Shown in pieces: positions 43,746-52,677 of a stretch of DNA of 64,000 bases; within the stretch, counting starts at the first letter, position 1, and each line of letters begins with the position of its first letter. The notes beneath the pieces were generated by a model. The model was not told the origin of the DNA, made no database searches, and saw only the letters and a program-made list of their open reading frames with translations. The DNA is from Psychrobacillus sp044762745 (lineage in GTDB: Bacteria > Bacillota > Bacilli > Bacillales_A > Planococcaceae): assembly GCF_044762745.1 (NCBI RefSeq), contig NZ_JBIWEX010000005.1, positions 62,001 through 126,000 of the forward strand, written 5' to 3'. The position numbers and the translations under genes were made by a program.

Positions 43746-45251
43746 TCATTTTTGTTTTGCGAATTCAACAGCTTCTATGATTTTATCACTCATATAATCG
43801 ATCATTTCATCTGTTAAGCCAGGATATACGCCAACCAAAAATGTATCATTCATAATTTTATCTGTATTTTTCAAATCACTTGCAAGTCGATACTCAACAC
43901 CAACAAATGCTGGTTGCTTTGTTATATTACCCGCAAAAAGCATCCTTGTTTGAACTTTATTTTTTTCAAGATATTGTGTCATTTTATTGCGTGAAATTTT
44001 ACTACCGTCTTTTACTGTCAAAATAAATCCAAACCAACTTGGCTCACTATTGGGTGTAGCTTCTGGTAATATTAAATCATCTTGGATAGCCATTAGGTTT
44101 GACTTAAGGCGATTAAAATTATGAATTCTTTTTTCAATAAAACCAGGAAGTTTCTTTAATTGCTCTAAACCTATTGCAGCTTGCATGTCCGTAACCTTTA
44201 AGTTATAACCTATATGTGAATATGTGTATTTATGATCGTAACCCTGAGGTAATTGTCCTAGTTGCCAATCAAAGCGCTTGTTGCATGTGTTATCACATCC
44301 AGATGGACACCAACAATCACGTCCCCAGTCTCTAAATGACTCGATTGCTAATTTTAGTTTTGGATTATTTGTATAAACCGCTCCACCTTCCCCCATTGTC
44401 ATATGATGTGGAGGATAGAAACTAGACGTACCAATATGACCATGAGTACCTGTTAATTTACCGTTATATTTTGCACCAAGTGCATCGCAATTGTCCTCAA
44501 CTACCCATAGATCATACTTATTAGCGACTTCTATGACAGCATCTAAATTAAATGGGTTCCCCATTGTATGGGCAATAACTATAGCTTTAGTTTTCTCCGA
44601 TATCGCTTGTTCTATTTGATCTTTTGAAATATTATATGTACCTAAGTCTACATCAACAAAAACGGGGATTAATTTATTTTGTATAATTGGTGCTACTGTA
44701 GTAGGAAACCCTGCTGCAACTGTAATTACTTCATCACCGGGCAATAAACGTTTTTCACCTAATTTAGGTGAAGTTAGTGCTGAGACTGCTAATAAGTTAG
44801 CTGAAGATCCTGAATTCGTTAGGAGTGAATATTTTACACCTAAATATTTTGCAAAGTCTTTTTCAAATTGGTTACAAAAACGTCCTGAAGTTAACCAAAA
44901 ATCTAAAGATGCATCAGTTAAAGCTATCATTTCATTTTTATCATAAATCTTCCCTGCATAACTTAATTGACTTTCACCAGAAACAAATTCTTTCTTTTTA
45001 TGAAATAAGTCATAAAATTCTTCTACCTTATTAAAAATCATTTTACGTTTAGCTTCTTCAAGTAGTTCATGTGTAATAGAATCTATAACGTTAATTGATT
45101 TATCTGCTAATTCTACAAATGTGAATTCTTCTATTTGATTTGAAATAATAGTATGTTCGTTATATCCCATTGTTACAATGGTTTTTTGGTTACATTCTAC
45201 AATTACTTGTACTTCATTGTCTAACTTAAAGATATCACCTATTTTAAACAT
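43746..45251 (-). CDS. rfbH: CDP-4-keto-6-deoxyglucose 3-dehydrase (E1) with N-terminal extension
   Basis: 501 residues; RfbH proteins are usually near 440. The core is an aminotransferase fold in which the PLP lysine is His (YPPHHMTMGEGG), and a cysteine cluster (DCWCPSGCDNTCNKRF) for the 2Fe-2S centre, both marks of the C-3 deoxygenase. The extra 60 N-terminal residues are beta-rich and not known to me from the family. It needs an E3-type ferredoxin reductase, which is not in this window. Starts the CDP-sugar half of the operon. Confidence 0.9.
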   Translation of the reverse strand: MFKIGDIFKLDNEVQVIVECNQKTIVTMGYNEHTIISNQIEEFTFVELADKSINVIDSITHELLEEAKRKMIFNKVEEFYDLFHKKKEFVSGESQLSYAGKIYDKNEMIALTDASLDFWLTSGRFCNQFEKDFAKYLGVKYSLLTNSGSSANLLAVSALTSPKLGEKRLLPGDEVITVAAGFPTTVAPIIQNKLIPVFVDVDLGTYNISKDQIEQAISEKTKAIVIAHTMGNPFNLDAVIEVANKYDLWVVEDNCDALGAKYNGKLTGTHGHIGTSSFYPPHHMTMGEGGAVYTNNPKLKLAIESFRDWGRDCWCPSGCDNTCNKRFDWQLGQLPQGYDHKYTYSHIGYNLKVTDMQAAIGLEQLKKLPGFIEKRIHNFNRLKSNLMAIQDDLILPEATPNSEPSWFGFILTVKDGSKISRNKMTQYLEKNKVQTRMLFAGNITKQPAFVGVEYRLASDLKNTDKIMNDTFLVGVYPGLTDEMIDYMSDKIIEAVEFAKQK

Positions 45252-45280
45252 TGTTTAGCTCCTTAATAATTAAATACTGT

Positions 45281-45318
45281 AGATTGCTATGACCAAACTT
45301 ATATGTAAATAGCAATCT
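45281..45318. other. Inverted repeat between legF and rfbH
   Basis: AGATTGCTAT (45,281-45,290) and ATAGCAATCT (45,309-45,318) form a 10-bp stem. A T-run follows only on the plus strand, opposite to transcription of the operon, so it is not a normal terminator for it. It may act as a processing site between the Leg and CDP halves. Confidence 0.45.
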
Positions 45319-45330
45319 ATTTTTTGGGGG

Positions 45331-46011
45331 TTACATATCTCTAAGCACTTGCTGGCAGAGAAAAAAATCTTCTTCTGTATCTATATCAAATGATCTCTTT
45401 CTCGGCATCACGTATCCTACAGTGTCATCAGTTAAAAATGACTTTGTCACTTTCAATTGTTCCGTTTTTGCCATATAGAAGGCTCCATTAAGTGAATATG
45501 CTTTTGGCAAGTCTTGTCTACGAAGAGCAAAATTTTCTTGTTTTATTAAAGGTTTCATCGTCCCGTTAACATTTAGACTGTACATCCAATAAGGTGATTG
45601 GTTAGGCTCTGTTACACTAACACAAAAATCAGCTTCTTTTTCAAAGAGTGTCTCAATTGCTCCATCTATATCTTCAACTGTCCGGAGTGGAGAGGTTGGC
45701 TGTAACAACACAACGAAATCATAGCCAGGACATTCTTTCATTGCATGTAATACTGGAGCAATTCCTGGTGTTTCATCTTGTGCTAGATCAACTGGTCTAG
45801 TAAAGGGTACTTCACACCCATATTGTTTTGCTATTTCAATAATTTCATGATCTTCTGATGACAATATTACTCGATCAATAAATTTAGATTTTTTTGCTTC
45901 TTCAATTGTCCAAGCAATAAGTGGTTTCCCTGCTAATTCTTTAATGTTTTTACGAGGAACACCTTTTGATCCACCTCTCGCAGGAATAATGGCTAAAAAG
46001 GTAGGTTTCAT
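45331..46011 (-). CDS. legF: CMP-legionaminic acid synthetase
   Basis: 226 residues. IIPARGGSKGVPRKNIKELAGKPL is the CMP-nonulosonate synthetase signature; LQPTSPLRTVEDID and the C-terminal FDIDTEEDF are also typical. Activates the nine-carbon sugar with CTP, the last soluble step. The start overlaps the end of ptmE (ATGA). Belongs to legionaminate by context; NeuA-type activity on other nonulosonates is the alternative. Confidence 0.88.
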   Translation of the reverse strand: MKPTFLAIIPARGGSKGVPRKNIKELAGKPLIAWTIEEAKKSKFIDRVILSSEDHEIIEIAKQYGCEVPFTRPVDLAQDETPGIAPVLHAMKECPGYDFVVLLQPTSPLRTVEDIDGAIETLFEKEADFCVSVTEPNQSPYWMYSLNVNGTMKPLIKQENFALRRQDLPKAYSLNGAFYMAKTEQLKVTKSFLTDDTVGYVMPRKRSFDIDTEEDFFLCQQVLRDM

Positions 46012-47057
46012 TTTAATTCCTCCTCATAATCAGAATTAGCTCGCTCAAAGTCTGACATATGACCTATATCTAACCAATATTCTCGTACGGGAAATGCAGA
46101 AACATTATTTTGTTTTTCAATTAATTGTTTATACAAATCTGGCATATCGTAAAATTCCCCTTGAGGGATATAGTCAAATACCTCCGGACTAAGTACATAT
46201 ATCCCCGCATTTACAAAACTACGTTGCATAGGTTTCTCTTTTATGGAAACTAATTGCTGTCCATCTGTTTCAATAACGCCATATGGAATTTGATATTCAT
46301 ATTCTCGCACACACATGGTTGCTACCGCATCTGTATCTTCATGAAAGTGTAAAAGTTGCTCGAAATTAACCTGTGTTAGTAAATCACCATTCATAACAAA
46401 AATAGGGCTAGTAGGTTTTTCTTTTAACAATGACAAAGCTCCTGCCGTTCCCATTCTTTTATTTTCTTCTATATACGATATTGACACACCAAAAGCTGTT
46501 CCATCTTGAAAATAATCTTGAATAACCTCCTTTTTGTAATTGACGGATATTATAAAATTAGTAAAGCCATATTGCTTAAAACCTTCAATAATTGTTTCTA
46601 ATATCGGCTTATTACCTACATTTAGCATTGGCTTTGGAATATTTTCTGTTAATGGACGCAAGCGTGTGCCAAGACCACCTGCCATTAAAATTACCGTATT
46701 TTCATTATTTTTAGTAATTGGATCTTCATCTGCAAAAATAATATCAATAATTTTATTACCTTCACTAATAATCGGTATCTGCTTTAATTTATGTCTTTTT
46801 AGTAGATTTAAGCAATCGCTATATGTATTTTCGATGGTAGCACAAATAGGGGAAGGATTCATGACTTGTTTAATCGGAACATCTAATCCTTCTCCTCTTA
46901 ATATACTTCTACGAATATCTCCATCAGTGACAGTACCAAGTAAATTCAAATCTCCATCTACAACTGCTGCAAATTGCATGGAGGAGACATCGATGATTTT
47001 CATCGTTTCTAAAAGGGTGTTATTTTCATTGACTAAGATACTTCTCCAGTTTTTCAT
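46008..47057 (-). CDS. ptmE: Sugar-1-phosphate guanylyltransferase with CBS pair
   Basis: 349 residues: two CBS modules (residues about 1-115) followed by a nucleotidyltransferase (MAGGLGTRLRPLTENIPKPM). This fusion is the PtmE type of Campylobacter, which makes a GDP-hexosamine that feeds the legionaminic acid pathway. Three bases behind legH and overlapping legF by four. Confidence 0.85.
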   Translation of the reverse strand: MKNWRSILVNENNTLLETMKIIDVSSMQFAAVVDGDLNLLGTVTDGDIRRSILRGEGLDVPIKQVMNPSPICATIENTYSDCLNLLKRHKLKQIPIISEGNKIIDIIFADEDPITKNNENTVILMAGGLGTRLRPLTENIPKPMLNVGNKPILETIIEGFKQYGFTNFIISVNYKKEVIQDYFQDGTAFGVSISYIEENKRMGTAGALSLLKEKPTSPIFVMNGDLLTQVNFEQLLHFHEDTDAVATMCVREYEYQIPYGVIETDGQQLVSIKEKPMQRSFVNAGIYVLSPEVFDYIPQGEFYDMPDLYKQLIEKQNNVSAFPVREYWLDIGHMSDFERANSDYEEELK

Positions 47058-47060
47058 CGA

Positions 47061-47687
47061 CTACACTTCCTTTGCAGGTACTCCAAAAGCTTTTTTGCTC
47101 GTACCTATATTTGAAACAACAACAGAACCTGCACCAATAAGCGTGTTCTTTCCAATTTCAATGCCTTGAATAATAGAGCTACCCGTACCTACATGTGAAT
47201 CGCTACCTATAATAACGCCCCCTGAAAGGGTCGTACCTGGTGCTATATGAACATGGGCACCTATTAAACAATCGTGTTCAATAATTACCCCTGTATTAAT
47301 AATCGTATTTTCTCCGATTTGTGCATGCGGTTGTATAATAGCACCAGCCATTATTTGTGTTCCCTCAGCTAGTATAGCAGTTAGAGAGATGATTGACTTT
47401 GGATGGATACATGTCGAAAATGTATATCCTTGGCTTTTCATTTCTTCAAAAATGTTATGACGGACATTAGAAATACGTACAGTACCTAATCCTAAAACAA
47501 GCTCCACTTCCTCTGGACTGTATTTCCCAACTATATCATCCGGTCCCAGATACTTTAAACCATATGAATTTATTTCTTCTTTGAGTGCAGTAAAACCAAG
47601 AATATCTCTATGTTGAAGTAACAATATCTCTGTTAAAACTGATGCATGGCCGCCATTTCCTATTATAATTATCGGCTTATTCATCAA
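47061..47687 (-). CDS. legH: Sugar O/N-acetyltransferase of the NeuD/PglD family
   Basis: 208 residues. The N-terminal part (IIIGNGGHASVLTEILL) is the nucleotide-sugar-binding PglD_N domain; the C-terminal part is a left-handed beta helix with hexapeptide repeats (GAIIQPHAQIGENTIINTG), ending in an acetyl-CoA site. In Leg synthesis LegH acetylates the 4-amino sugar made by LegC. Overlaps legI by 11 bases. Confidence 0.83.
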   Translation of the reverse strand: MMNKPIIIIGNGGHASVLTEILLLQHRDILGFTALKEEINSYGLKYLGPDDIVGKYSPEEVELVLGLGTVRISNVRHNIFEEMKSQGYTFSTCIHPKSIISLTAILAEGTQIMAGAIIQPHAQIGENTIINTGVIIEHDCLIGAHVHIAPGTTLSGGVIIGSDSHVGTGSSIIQGIEIGKNTLIGAGSVVVSNIGTSKKAFGVPAKEV

Positions 47688-48756
47688 TTAGTTCATCCTC
47701 TTGATAAAACTTAGTAGCCTCTTTCCCTAGAAGAGACCAATACCGCGAAGGTGATATCCCATTACCAGGTCTTTTTATACCCATATTGGATATATCTAAT
47801 GTTTCTCCTTGTTTGATCTCCACACTTGCTACTATACTTTTTCTTGCTGCGACTCGATTTTTCATCTCCGTTGTTGTTGGTTCTTTTACACCAGTTCCTA
47901 GAGCGCTCTCAATTTGGCGGATACATTTGATCATCATCTTTAGCTCTGATGGTTCCAATGACGCTACATGATCTGGTCCTGGTAACTCTCTGTCTAATGT
48001 GAAATGCTTTTCAATGACAGTAGCCCCCATACCAGTCGCTGCGATTGAAGCTACGATTCCTTGTGAATGATCTGAAAAACCAATAGGTAGCTCAAGTTCT
48101 TTTTCTAACTGATTTATTGCTTTTAAATTAATTGTTTTAAAGGGTGCTGGATATTCCGTTGTACAATGAAGAACTGTTACATATTTTCGTAAAATTTCTT
48201 TCGCTTCATTTGTTTTATAAAAAGTGTACACGGTATCAACTGAAACATCAGCCAGCGGCCTTGCTAAGCCATATGCAATAAAGGACAATGCTTCGTGTAT
48301 TTCCTCCATAGTAGCCATACCTGTTGAAATAATCATTTTCTTTTGCTTTGTCGCAATGTAGTGAATAAATGGTGAATTTGTTAACTCACCTGATGGGATT
48401 TTAACAGTCTGCATTTGTAGGTCATCAACTAAAAAATCCACGCTATCGTAGTCAAATGGCGTAGATAAAAACTCAATTCCTATTTCATCACAATAGTTTT
48501 TTAGAGATTTAAATTCTTTAAATGATAATTCTAGCTTCTTCAACATTTCGTATTGAGAAGTCACTTCACCCAAATTTTCTATTTGATAATTTGCTTGTTG
48601 GGCTTCTTTTGTTACTAAATTTTCCGCACGAAACGTTTGAAATTTGACTGCGTCTGCTCCAGCCTCTTTTGCAACATCTACTAGTTTTTTTGCCATTTCA
48701 AAGGAGCCATTATGATTGACTCCTGCTTCAGCAATTATATACGTTGATTGGCTCAT
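47677..48756 (-). CDS. legI: N,N'-diacetyllegionaminate synthase
   Basis: 359 residues. NeuB-type TIM barrel (IIAEAGVNHNGSFEMAKKL; STGMATMEEI; GFSDHSQGI) followed by a C-terminal SAF domain (RKSIVASVEIKQGETL). Condenses phosphoenolpyruvate with a 2,4-diacetamido-trideoxymannose. Placement with PtmE, LegB, LegC and LegG favours legionaminate over sialate or pseudaminate. Confidence 0.9.
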   Translation of the reverse strand: MSQSTYIIAEAGVNHNGSFEMAKKLVDVAKEAGADAVKFQTFRAENLVTKEAQQANYQIENLGEVTSQYEMLKKLELSFKEFKSLKNYCDEIGIEFLSTPFDYDSVDFLVDDLQMQTVKIPSGELTNSPFIHYIATKQKKMIISTGMATMEEIHEALSFIAYGLARPLADVSVDTVYTFYKTNEAKEILRKYVTVLHCTTEYPAPFKTINLKAINQLEKELELPIGFSDHSQGIVASIAATGMGATVIEKHFTLDRELPGPDHVASLEPSELKMMIKCIRQIESALGTGVKEPTTTEMKNRVAARKSIVASVEIKQGETLDISNMGIKRPGNGISPSRYWSLLGKEATKFYQEDELIDE

Positions 48757-49880
48757 ATATCATAAAACTCCTTTTGTATCGCAAATGATAGAATTTGCTT
48801 TAATTCGGTCATGATTTTTTCTACCACATGTCCATCACCAAAAATTTGATCATAAGGACCTTTATACATTAAAGCACTTTTTATAGCATTCTCAATAGAT
48901 TGAACTTCTAATGTACAATCAAATACTGAACTCGGTTTCTCACGTCCCGCTTGTCGTTCTCCACAATTAACCGTCGGTGTTTCTAAATAAGGGACTTCGA
49001 TCAAACCACTTGAAGAGTTACCTATAACTACGGTTGCTTCTTTCACTGCACTTAAATACCTCAATTGCCCTAAAGAATCAAATAAATATGTATTGTCGTG
49101 TTTTGATGTATAGTTTTCTAGGATTTCATTAATTTGACGTCCTCCATTATCCGCATTTGCCTTCGTAAACACCAAATTCACATGTTGATACGAGTCCAAT
49201 GCTTTCAACAGGGGATAAATACCGTCTGTTTGAAGATTTGTCTCAGGATGATAAGTAATTAAGAACATAGGTTTATCTTCATTTAACTGTAAGTTCGCAT
49301 ACAGCTCTTCCTTTGTCATCAATGGAAGATTTAATATATTTTCTATACCAATTGCCCCTACGTTCCAAACTCTTTCTGGATTTTCACCTAGCTGAATAAC
49401 TCGATTTCGGTGAGACTCATTACTTGTAAAATGCCATGTAGCCATTTTCGTAATAGAATGACGAATCGCATCGTCGTAAGCACCAAAAGTACACTCTCCC
49501 CCATGAACATGTGCTATTGGAATTTGCATGACAAGTGCAGTTTGAGCTGCTGCAAGTATCTCAAAACGGTCACCTAAGAGGATTAGCAAATCAGGATTTA
49601 ATCGCTGAAATGCATCTGAAAATCCAATGGTTGCTAGTCCAATCGATTTGGCAACACCCGTAGATGTGTCTGAAGAAAGTAACATTTCAACCTTTTCATT
49701 AATAACAAATCCGTCTGCTTCAATTTGTTTATATGTTAAACCGAATTCTGCCGACAAATGCATACCAGTTACAGTAAGTTGAAGTTCAAAATCAGTTGAT
49801 TGATGGATAGCTCTTATTAAGTTGGATAATAACCCATATTCTGCTCTTGTTCCAGTTACAACACAGATTTTTCGTTTCAA
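48753..49880 (-). CDS. legG: NDP-sugar hydrolysing 2-epimerase
   Basis: 375 residues, NeuC-like GT-B fold (TGTRAEYGLLSNLIRAI at the start; HVHGGECTFGAYDDAIRH; GNSSSGLIEVPYLETPTVNCGERQ at the nucleotide site). Releases GDP and inverts C-2 to give the 2,4-diacetamido-trideoxymannose used by LegI. Overlaps legI by four bases and follows legC by three. Confidence 0.88.
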   Translation of the reverse strand: MKRKICVVTGTRAEYGLLSNLIRAIHQSTDFELQLTVTGMHLSAEFGLTYKQIEADGFVINEKVEMLLSSDTSTGVAKSIGLATIGFSDAFQRLNPDLLILLGDRFEILAAAQTALVMQIPIAHVHGGECTFGAYDDAIRHSITKMATWHFTSNESHRNRVIQLGENPERVWNVGAIGIENILNLPLMTKEELYANLQLNEDKPMFLITYHPETNLQTDGIYPLLKALDSYQHVNLVFTKANADNGGRQINEILENYTSKHDNTYLFDSLGQLRYLSAVKEATVVIGNSSSGLIEVPYLETPTVNCGERQAGREKPSSVFDCTLEVQSIENAIKSALMYKGPYDQIFGDGHVVEKIMTELKQILSFAIQKEFYDI

Positions 49881-49883
49881 TGC

Positions 49884-51038
49884 TTACACCTCTCTTACAG
49901 GCGTACTAGGAATATTAATAATTTTTTGGTTAAGTCTTTCAGTAGCCGATAAATCGGCTTTTGGCATTTGCGCATACAGCTTCAATTCATGTATTGGTGT
50001 CCAAATCGGACGACTCATAACTCCATTTTCATTTAAAAATGCTAGTACTTCATCTCTGTCTAAAGCATCTTCTAAAATCAATGTTTGTAGCCAATAGTTG
50101 CTAGTCGTATGCTCTTGCTCTTTAAAAAGCGTTACACCTTCCAATGGTGCTACTAATTCTTCATAAAAAGCTGTTAACAAACGTTTTTGCTCGATAAACT
50201 CTGACATTTTTTCAAGTTGGGCGCACCCTAATGCTGCGTTTATATTCGGTAAACGATAGTTATATCCGATTTCATCATGGTCATATTTCCAACGATGTGG
50301 CACTTTTGCTGTAGTCGTAATATGCTTCGCATAATTTGCAAGTTCTTCATCATCAGTTAAAATGGCACCACCACCACCCGTAGTAATGATTTTATTGCCA
50401 TTAAAGCTTAGAGCACTTACTTTACCAAAGCTTCCTGTGTGCTTCCCTTTATAATAAGAACCTAATGATTCAGCAGCATCTTCTACTAATACTAAATGAT
50501 ATTTTTTGCAAATAATTTGTAGTTCTTCTAATTTAACTGGGTGTCCAAAGGTATGCATAGGCACAACTGCGCGAATAACACGACCTGTTTCTTTATTGAT
50601 TAATTGATTGCCTTTCACATCACCAATTGCCAAAATATGCGCTTCTAGCTTTTGGGGATCAAGACCTAATGTTTTTTTGGATACATCCACAAAATGTGGA
50701 ACTGCGCCTATGTAAGAAGTAGCATTCGCTGTTGCAATAAACGTCAATGCAGGCATGAAAACTTCTTCATTTGCCTGAACTCCTGCTACCTTTAATGCAA
50801 TATGTAATGCAGCAGTACCATTCATAACAGCAACAGCACGCTTAACTCCTGTAAAACGTGCTAAATCCTCCTCAAAGCGTGTTACATATGCGCCAACCGA
50901 AGATACCCAACCTGTTTCGATGCAATCAGTTACATATTCGAGTTCTTTACTATTAAAAGTCGGTTCATGCAGTGGCACAAAATCCTTCTTGTAATGTTCT
51001 TTAATTTGTCTGGTAAACTCTAACCATTGTGAATTCAT
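49884..51038 (-). CDS. legC: PLP sugar 4-aminotransferase (LegC type)
   Basis: 384 residues, DegT/DnrJ/EryC1 family. The PLP lysine is in SFNGNKIITTGGGG; EDAAESLGSYYKGKHTG is the cofactor phosphate region. Transaminates the 4-keto sugar made by LegB. Overlaps legB by four bases. Confidence 0.9.
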   Translation of the reverse strand: MNSQWLEFTRQIKEHYKKDFVPLHEPTFNSKELEYVTDCIETGWVSSVGAYVTRFEEDLARFTGVKRAVAVMNGTAALHIALKVAGVQANEEVFMPALTFIATANATSYIGAVPHFVDVSKKTLGLDPQKLEAHILAIGDVKGNQLINKETGRVIRAVVPMHTFGHPVKLEELQIICKKYHLVLVEDAAESLGSYYKGKHTGSFGKVSALSFNGNKIITTGGGGAILTDDEELANYAKHITTTAKVPHRWKYDHDEIGYNYRLPNINAALGCAQLEKMSEFIEQKRLLTAFYEELVAPLEGVTLFKEQEHTTSNYWLQTLILEDALDRDEVLAFLNENGVMSRPIWTPIHELKLYAQMPKADLSATERLNQKIINIPSTPVREV

Positions 51039-52039
51039 ATATTATATACATCTGCCTTATATTGGGATAAGTTATTTGGATTAGTAAACCATTCGATTGT
51101 TTCCTCTAAACCACGACGGAAGCCATCTTTACCGCCATATTGAGGCTGCCACCCAATTAATTCTTTTGCTTTTTTATTTTCAGCCCATAAACGATTAACT
51201 TCACTTTTCTCGGGACGAAGACGTTGTTCATCCGTTTCAATTGTTAAATTCACACCCATGATATCTGCAATCATTTCTGCTGTTTCTCCAATAGATACTT
51301 CATAATTGGAACCAACATTGACCACTTCACCAACCGACATTGGTGAGTCCATTACTGAGATGAAAGCACCTACCGTGTCTTTTACATAGTTGAAATCACG
51401 TGTGGGACTAATAGCCCCTAGCTTAATAGTAGTTTGTCCATTTGCTAATTGGCTAATAATAGTTGGTATTACTGCACGGGCTGATTGGCGTGGACCGTAT
51501 GTATTGAATGGTCGAATGACCGCTACAGGTGTGTCAAATGACCGATAAAACGATAACGCCATTTGATCTGCTCCAATTTTAGAAGCCGAATACGGAGATT
51601 GACCTTGCAATGGATGCCCCTCATCAATTGGTACATATTGCGCTGTACCGTACACTTCACTCGTAGACGTATGAACAACCTTTTCTACACCTAATTCACG
51701 AGCAGCTTGCACTATATTAAGCGTTCCATTTACATTGGTATCAATATAAGTAGCAGGAGAATGATATGAGTAGGGAATTGCAATAAGAGATGCTAGATGA
51801 AGTACATGAGTACACCCTTTCATCGCTTCTTTTACTCCAAATGGATCTCTAATATCTCCTGAGAAAATATCCAATGATTCTTTCACTTCCACGGAAGATT
51901 GATCTAACCATCCCCATGAGTTAAATGAATTATAATAGACAAATGCTCTAACATCGTGCCCCCGCCTAACAAGTTCTTCTGTTAAATGAGAGCCGATGAA
52001 ACCGTCGGCTCCTGTGACTAATACTTTTTTATTGGTCAA
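51035..52039 (-). CDS. legB: NDP-sugar 4,6-dehydratase (LegB type)
   Basis: 334 residues. GADGFIGSHLTEEL binds NAD; the catalytic pair is in YSASKIGADQ; TSTSEVYGTAQ carries the catalytic Thr. Opens the pathway by 4,6-dehydration of the GDP-aminosugar. The frame starts at GTG 52,048, which overlaps the ribosome-binding site; TTG 52,039, eight bases behind AAGG, is more likely. First gene of the 13-gene run; I could not define its promoter. Confidence 0.9.
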   Translation of the reverse strand: MTNKKVLVTGADGFIGSHLTEELVRRGHDVRAFVYYNSFNSWGWLDQSSVEVKESLDIFSGDIRDPFGVKEAMKGCTHVLHLASLIAIPYSYHSPATYIDTNVNGTLNIVQAARELGVEKVVHTSTSEVYGTAQYVPIDEGHPLQGQSPYSASKIGADQMALSFYRSFDTPVAVIRPFNTYGPRQSARAVIPTIISQLANGQTTIKLGAISPTRDFNYVKDTVGAFISVMDSPMSVGEVVNVGSNYEVSIGETAEMIADIMGVNLTIETDEQRLRPEKSEVNRLWAENKKAKELIGWQPQYGGKDGFRRGLEETIEWFTNPNNLSQYKADVYNI

Positions 52040-52051
52040 TTTTAACACCTT

Positions 52052-52317
52052 TTTTCTTTTTAGTAGAATTTACTTTACTTTACATATATTTAAATGAGCA
52101 AATATTGGCTTTCTTTTTTTTTCTTCAAAAATTACCTACAGGAGATAAAATTTCCACAAAGCAAATATTTTGAATATCAACAATTCGACATGGGAATCTA
52201 TTATGTATATTCGGGTAACTTGTAATTCTTAGTATTTACAATAATTTAACCAATAATTCAAAACCTAATCTCTAGATAAGATCTATCTTAGCTAGTTAAA
52301 ACATTAGGTTTTGAAAA
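52052..52317. other. Spacer with long inverted repeat
   Basis: CAAAACCTAAT (52,258-52,268) and ATTAGGTTTTG (52,304-52,314), with an inner CTAGATAAGATC palindrome, make a long hairpin just behind the 119-residue gene. It lacks a good T-run, so termination is uncertain. The rest is AT-rich leader of legB. Confidence 0.45.
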
Positions 52318-52677
52318 TCATTGCAATTCTGAGATTTTAACAGCCTGACATTCCTCAAAGAATGGTTGTATTTCATATTCAAACATATCTGAAACTAACA
52401 CATAATCCTGAATCTCTAAACCATGATTAATTTCTTTTAAAAATCCATTAATTTTATCTATGTTCAAGTCTACAGTAAGCCCATTTTTTCGAAGCAAACC
52501 ACTTGCTTCTGAAAGCCACCTTACTCCATCAGTAAAGTCTATAATACTATTAAGCGAATCGTTAACTTGATTATCACGCAAATCATCCGCAATTTTTTGA
52601 CATCCTGTTGGTATTTTTTTTATATAATCATTATAAGATGCAATAACTTCATTAAGTATCTCTGTCATTTTACTCAC
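52318..52677 (-). CDS. Uncharacterised small protein behind maf
   Basis: 119 residues, acidic and helical (ILNEVIASYNDYIKKIPTGCQKIADDLRD, then GVRWLSEASGLLRKNG). No signal peptide or membrane segment. It overlaps the end of the Maf glycosyltransferase gene by eight bases, so it is translated with it and may be an accessory protein of flagellin glycosylation. I do not recognise a characterised family. Confidence 0.75.
   Translation of the reverse strand: MSKMTEILNEVIASYNDYIKKIPTGCQKIADDLRDNQVNDSLNSIIDFTDGVRWLSEASGLLRKNGLTVDLNIDKINGFLKEINHGLEIQDYVLVSDMFEYEIQPFFEECQAVKISELQ

Noticed and set aside
45281..45318. Terminator splitting the sugar operon
   Set aside because: The T-run is on the strand opposite to transcription, so it is not a standard terminator for the leftward genes.
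37105..52048. O-antigen/LPS cluster
   Set aside because: rfbFGH suggested LPS, but all other genes are Gram-positive, no outer-membrane or O-antigen export genes occur, and maf/hag adjacency points to flagellin.
47677..52048. Sialic or pseudaminic acid pathway instead of legionaminic
   Set aside because: PtmE-type guanylyltransferase, hydrolysing 2-epimerase and 4-aminotransferase together fit the GDP-legionaminate route; no PseG or PseH-like gene is seen.
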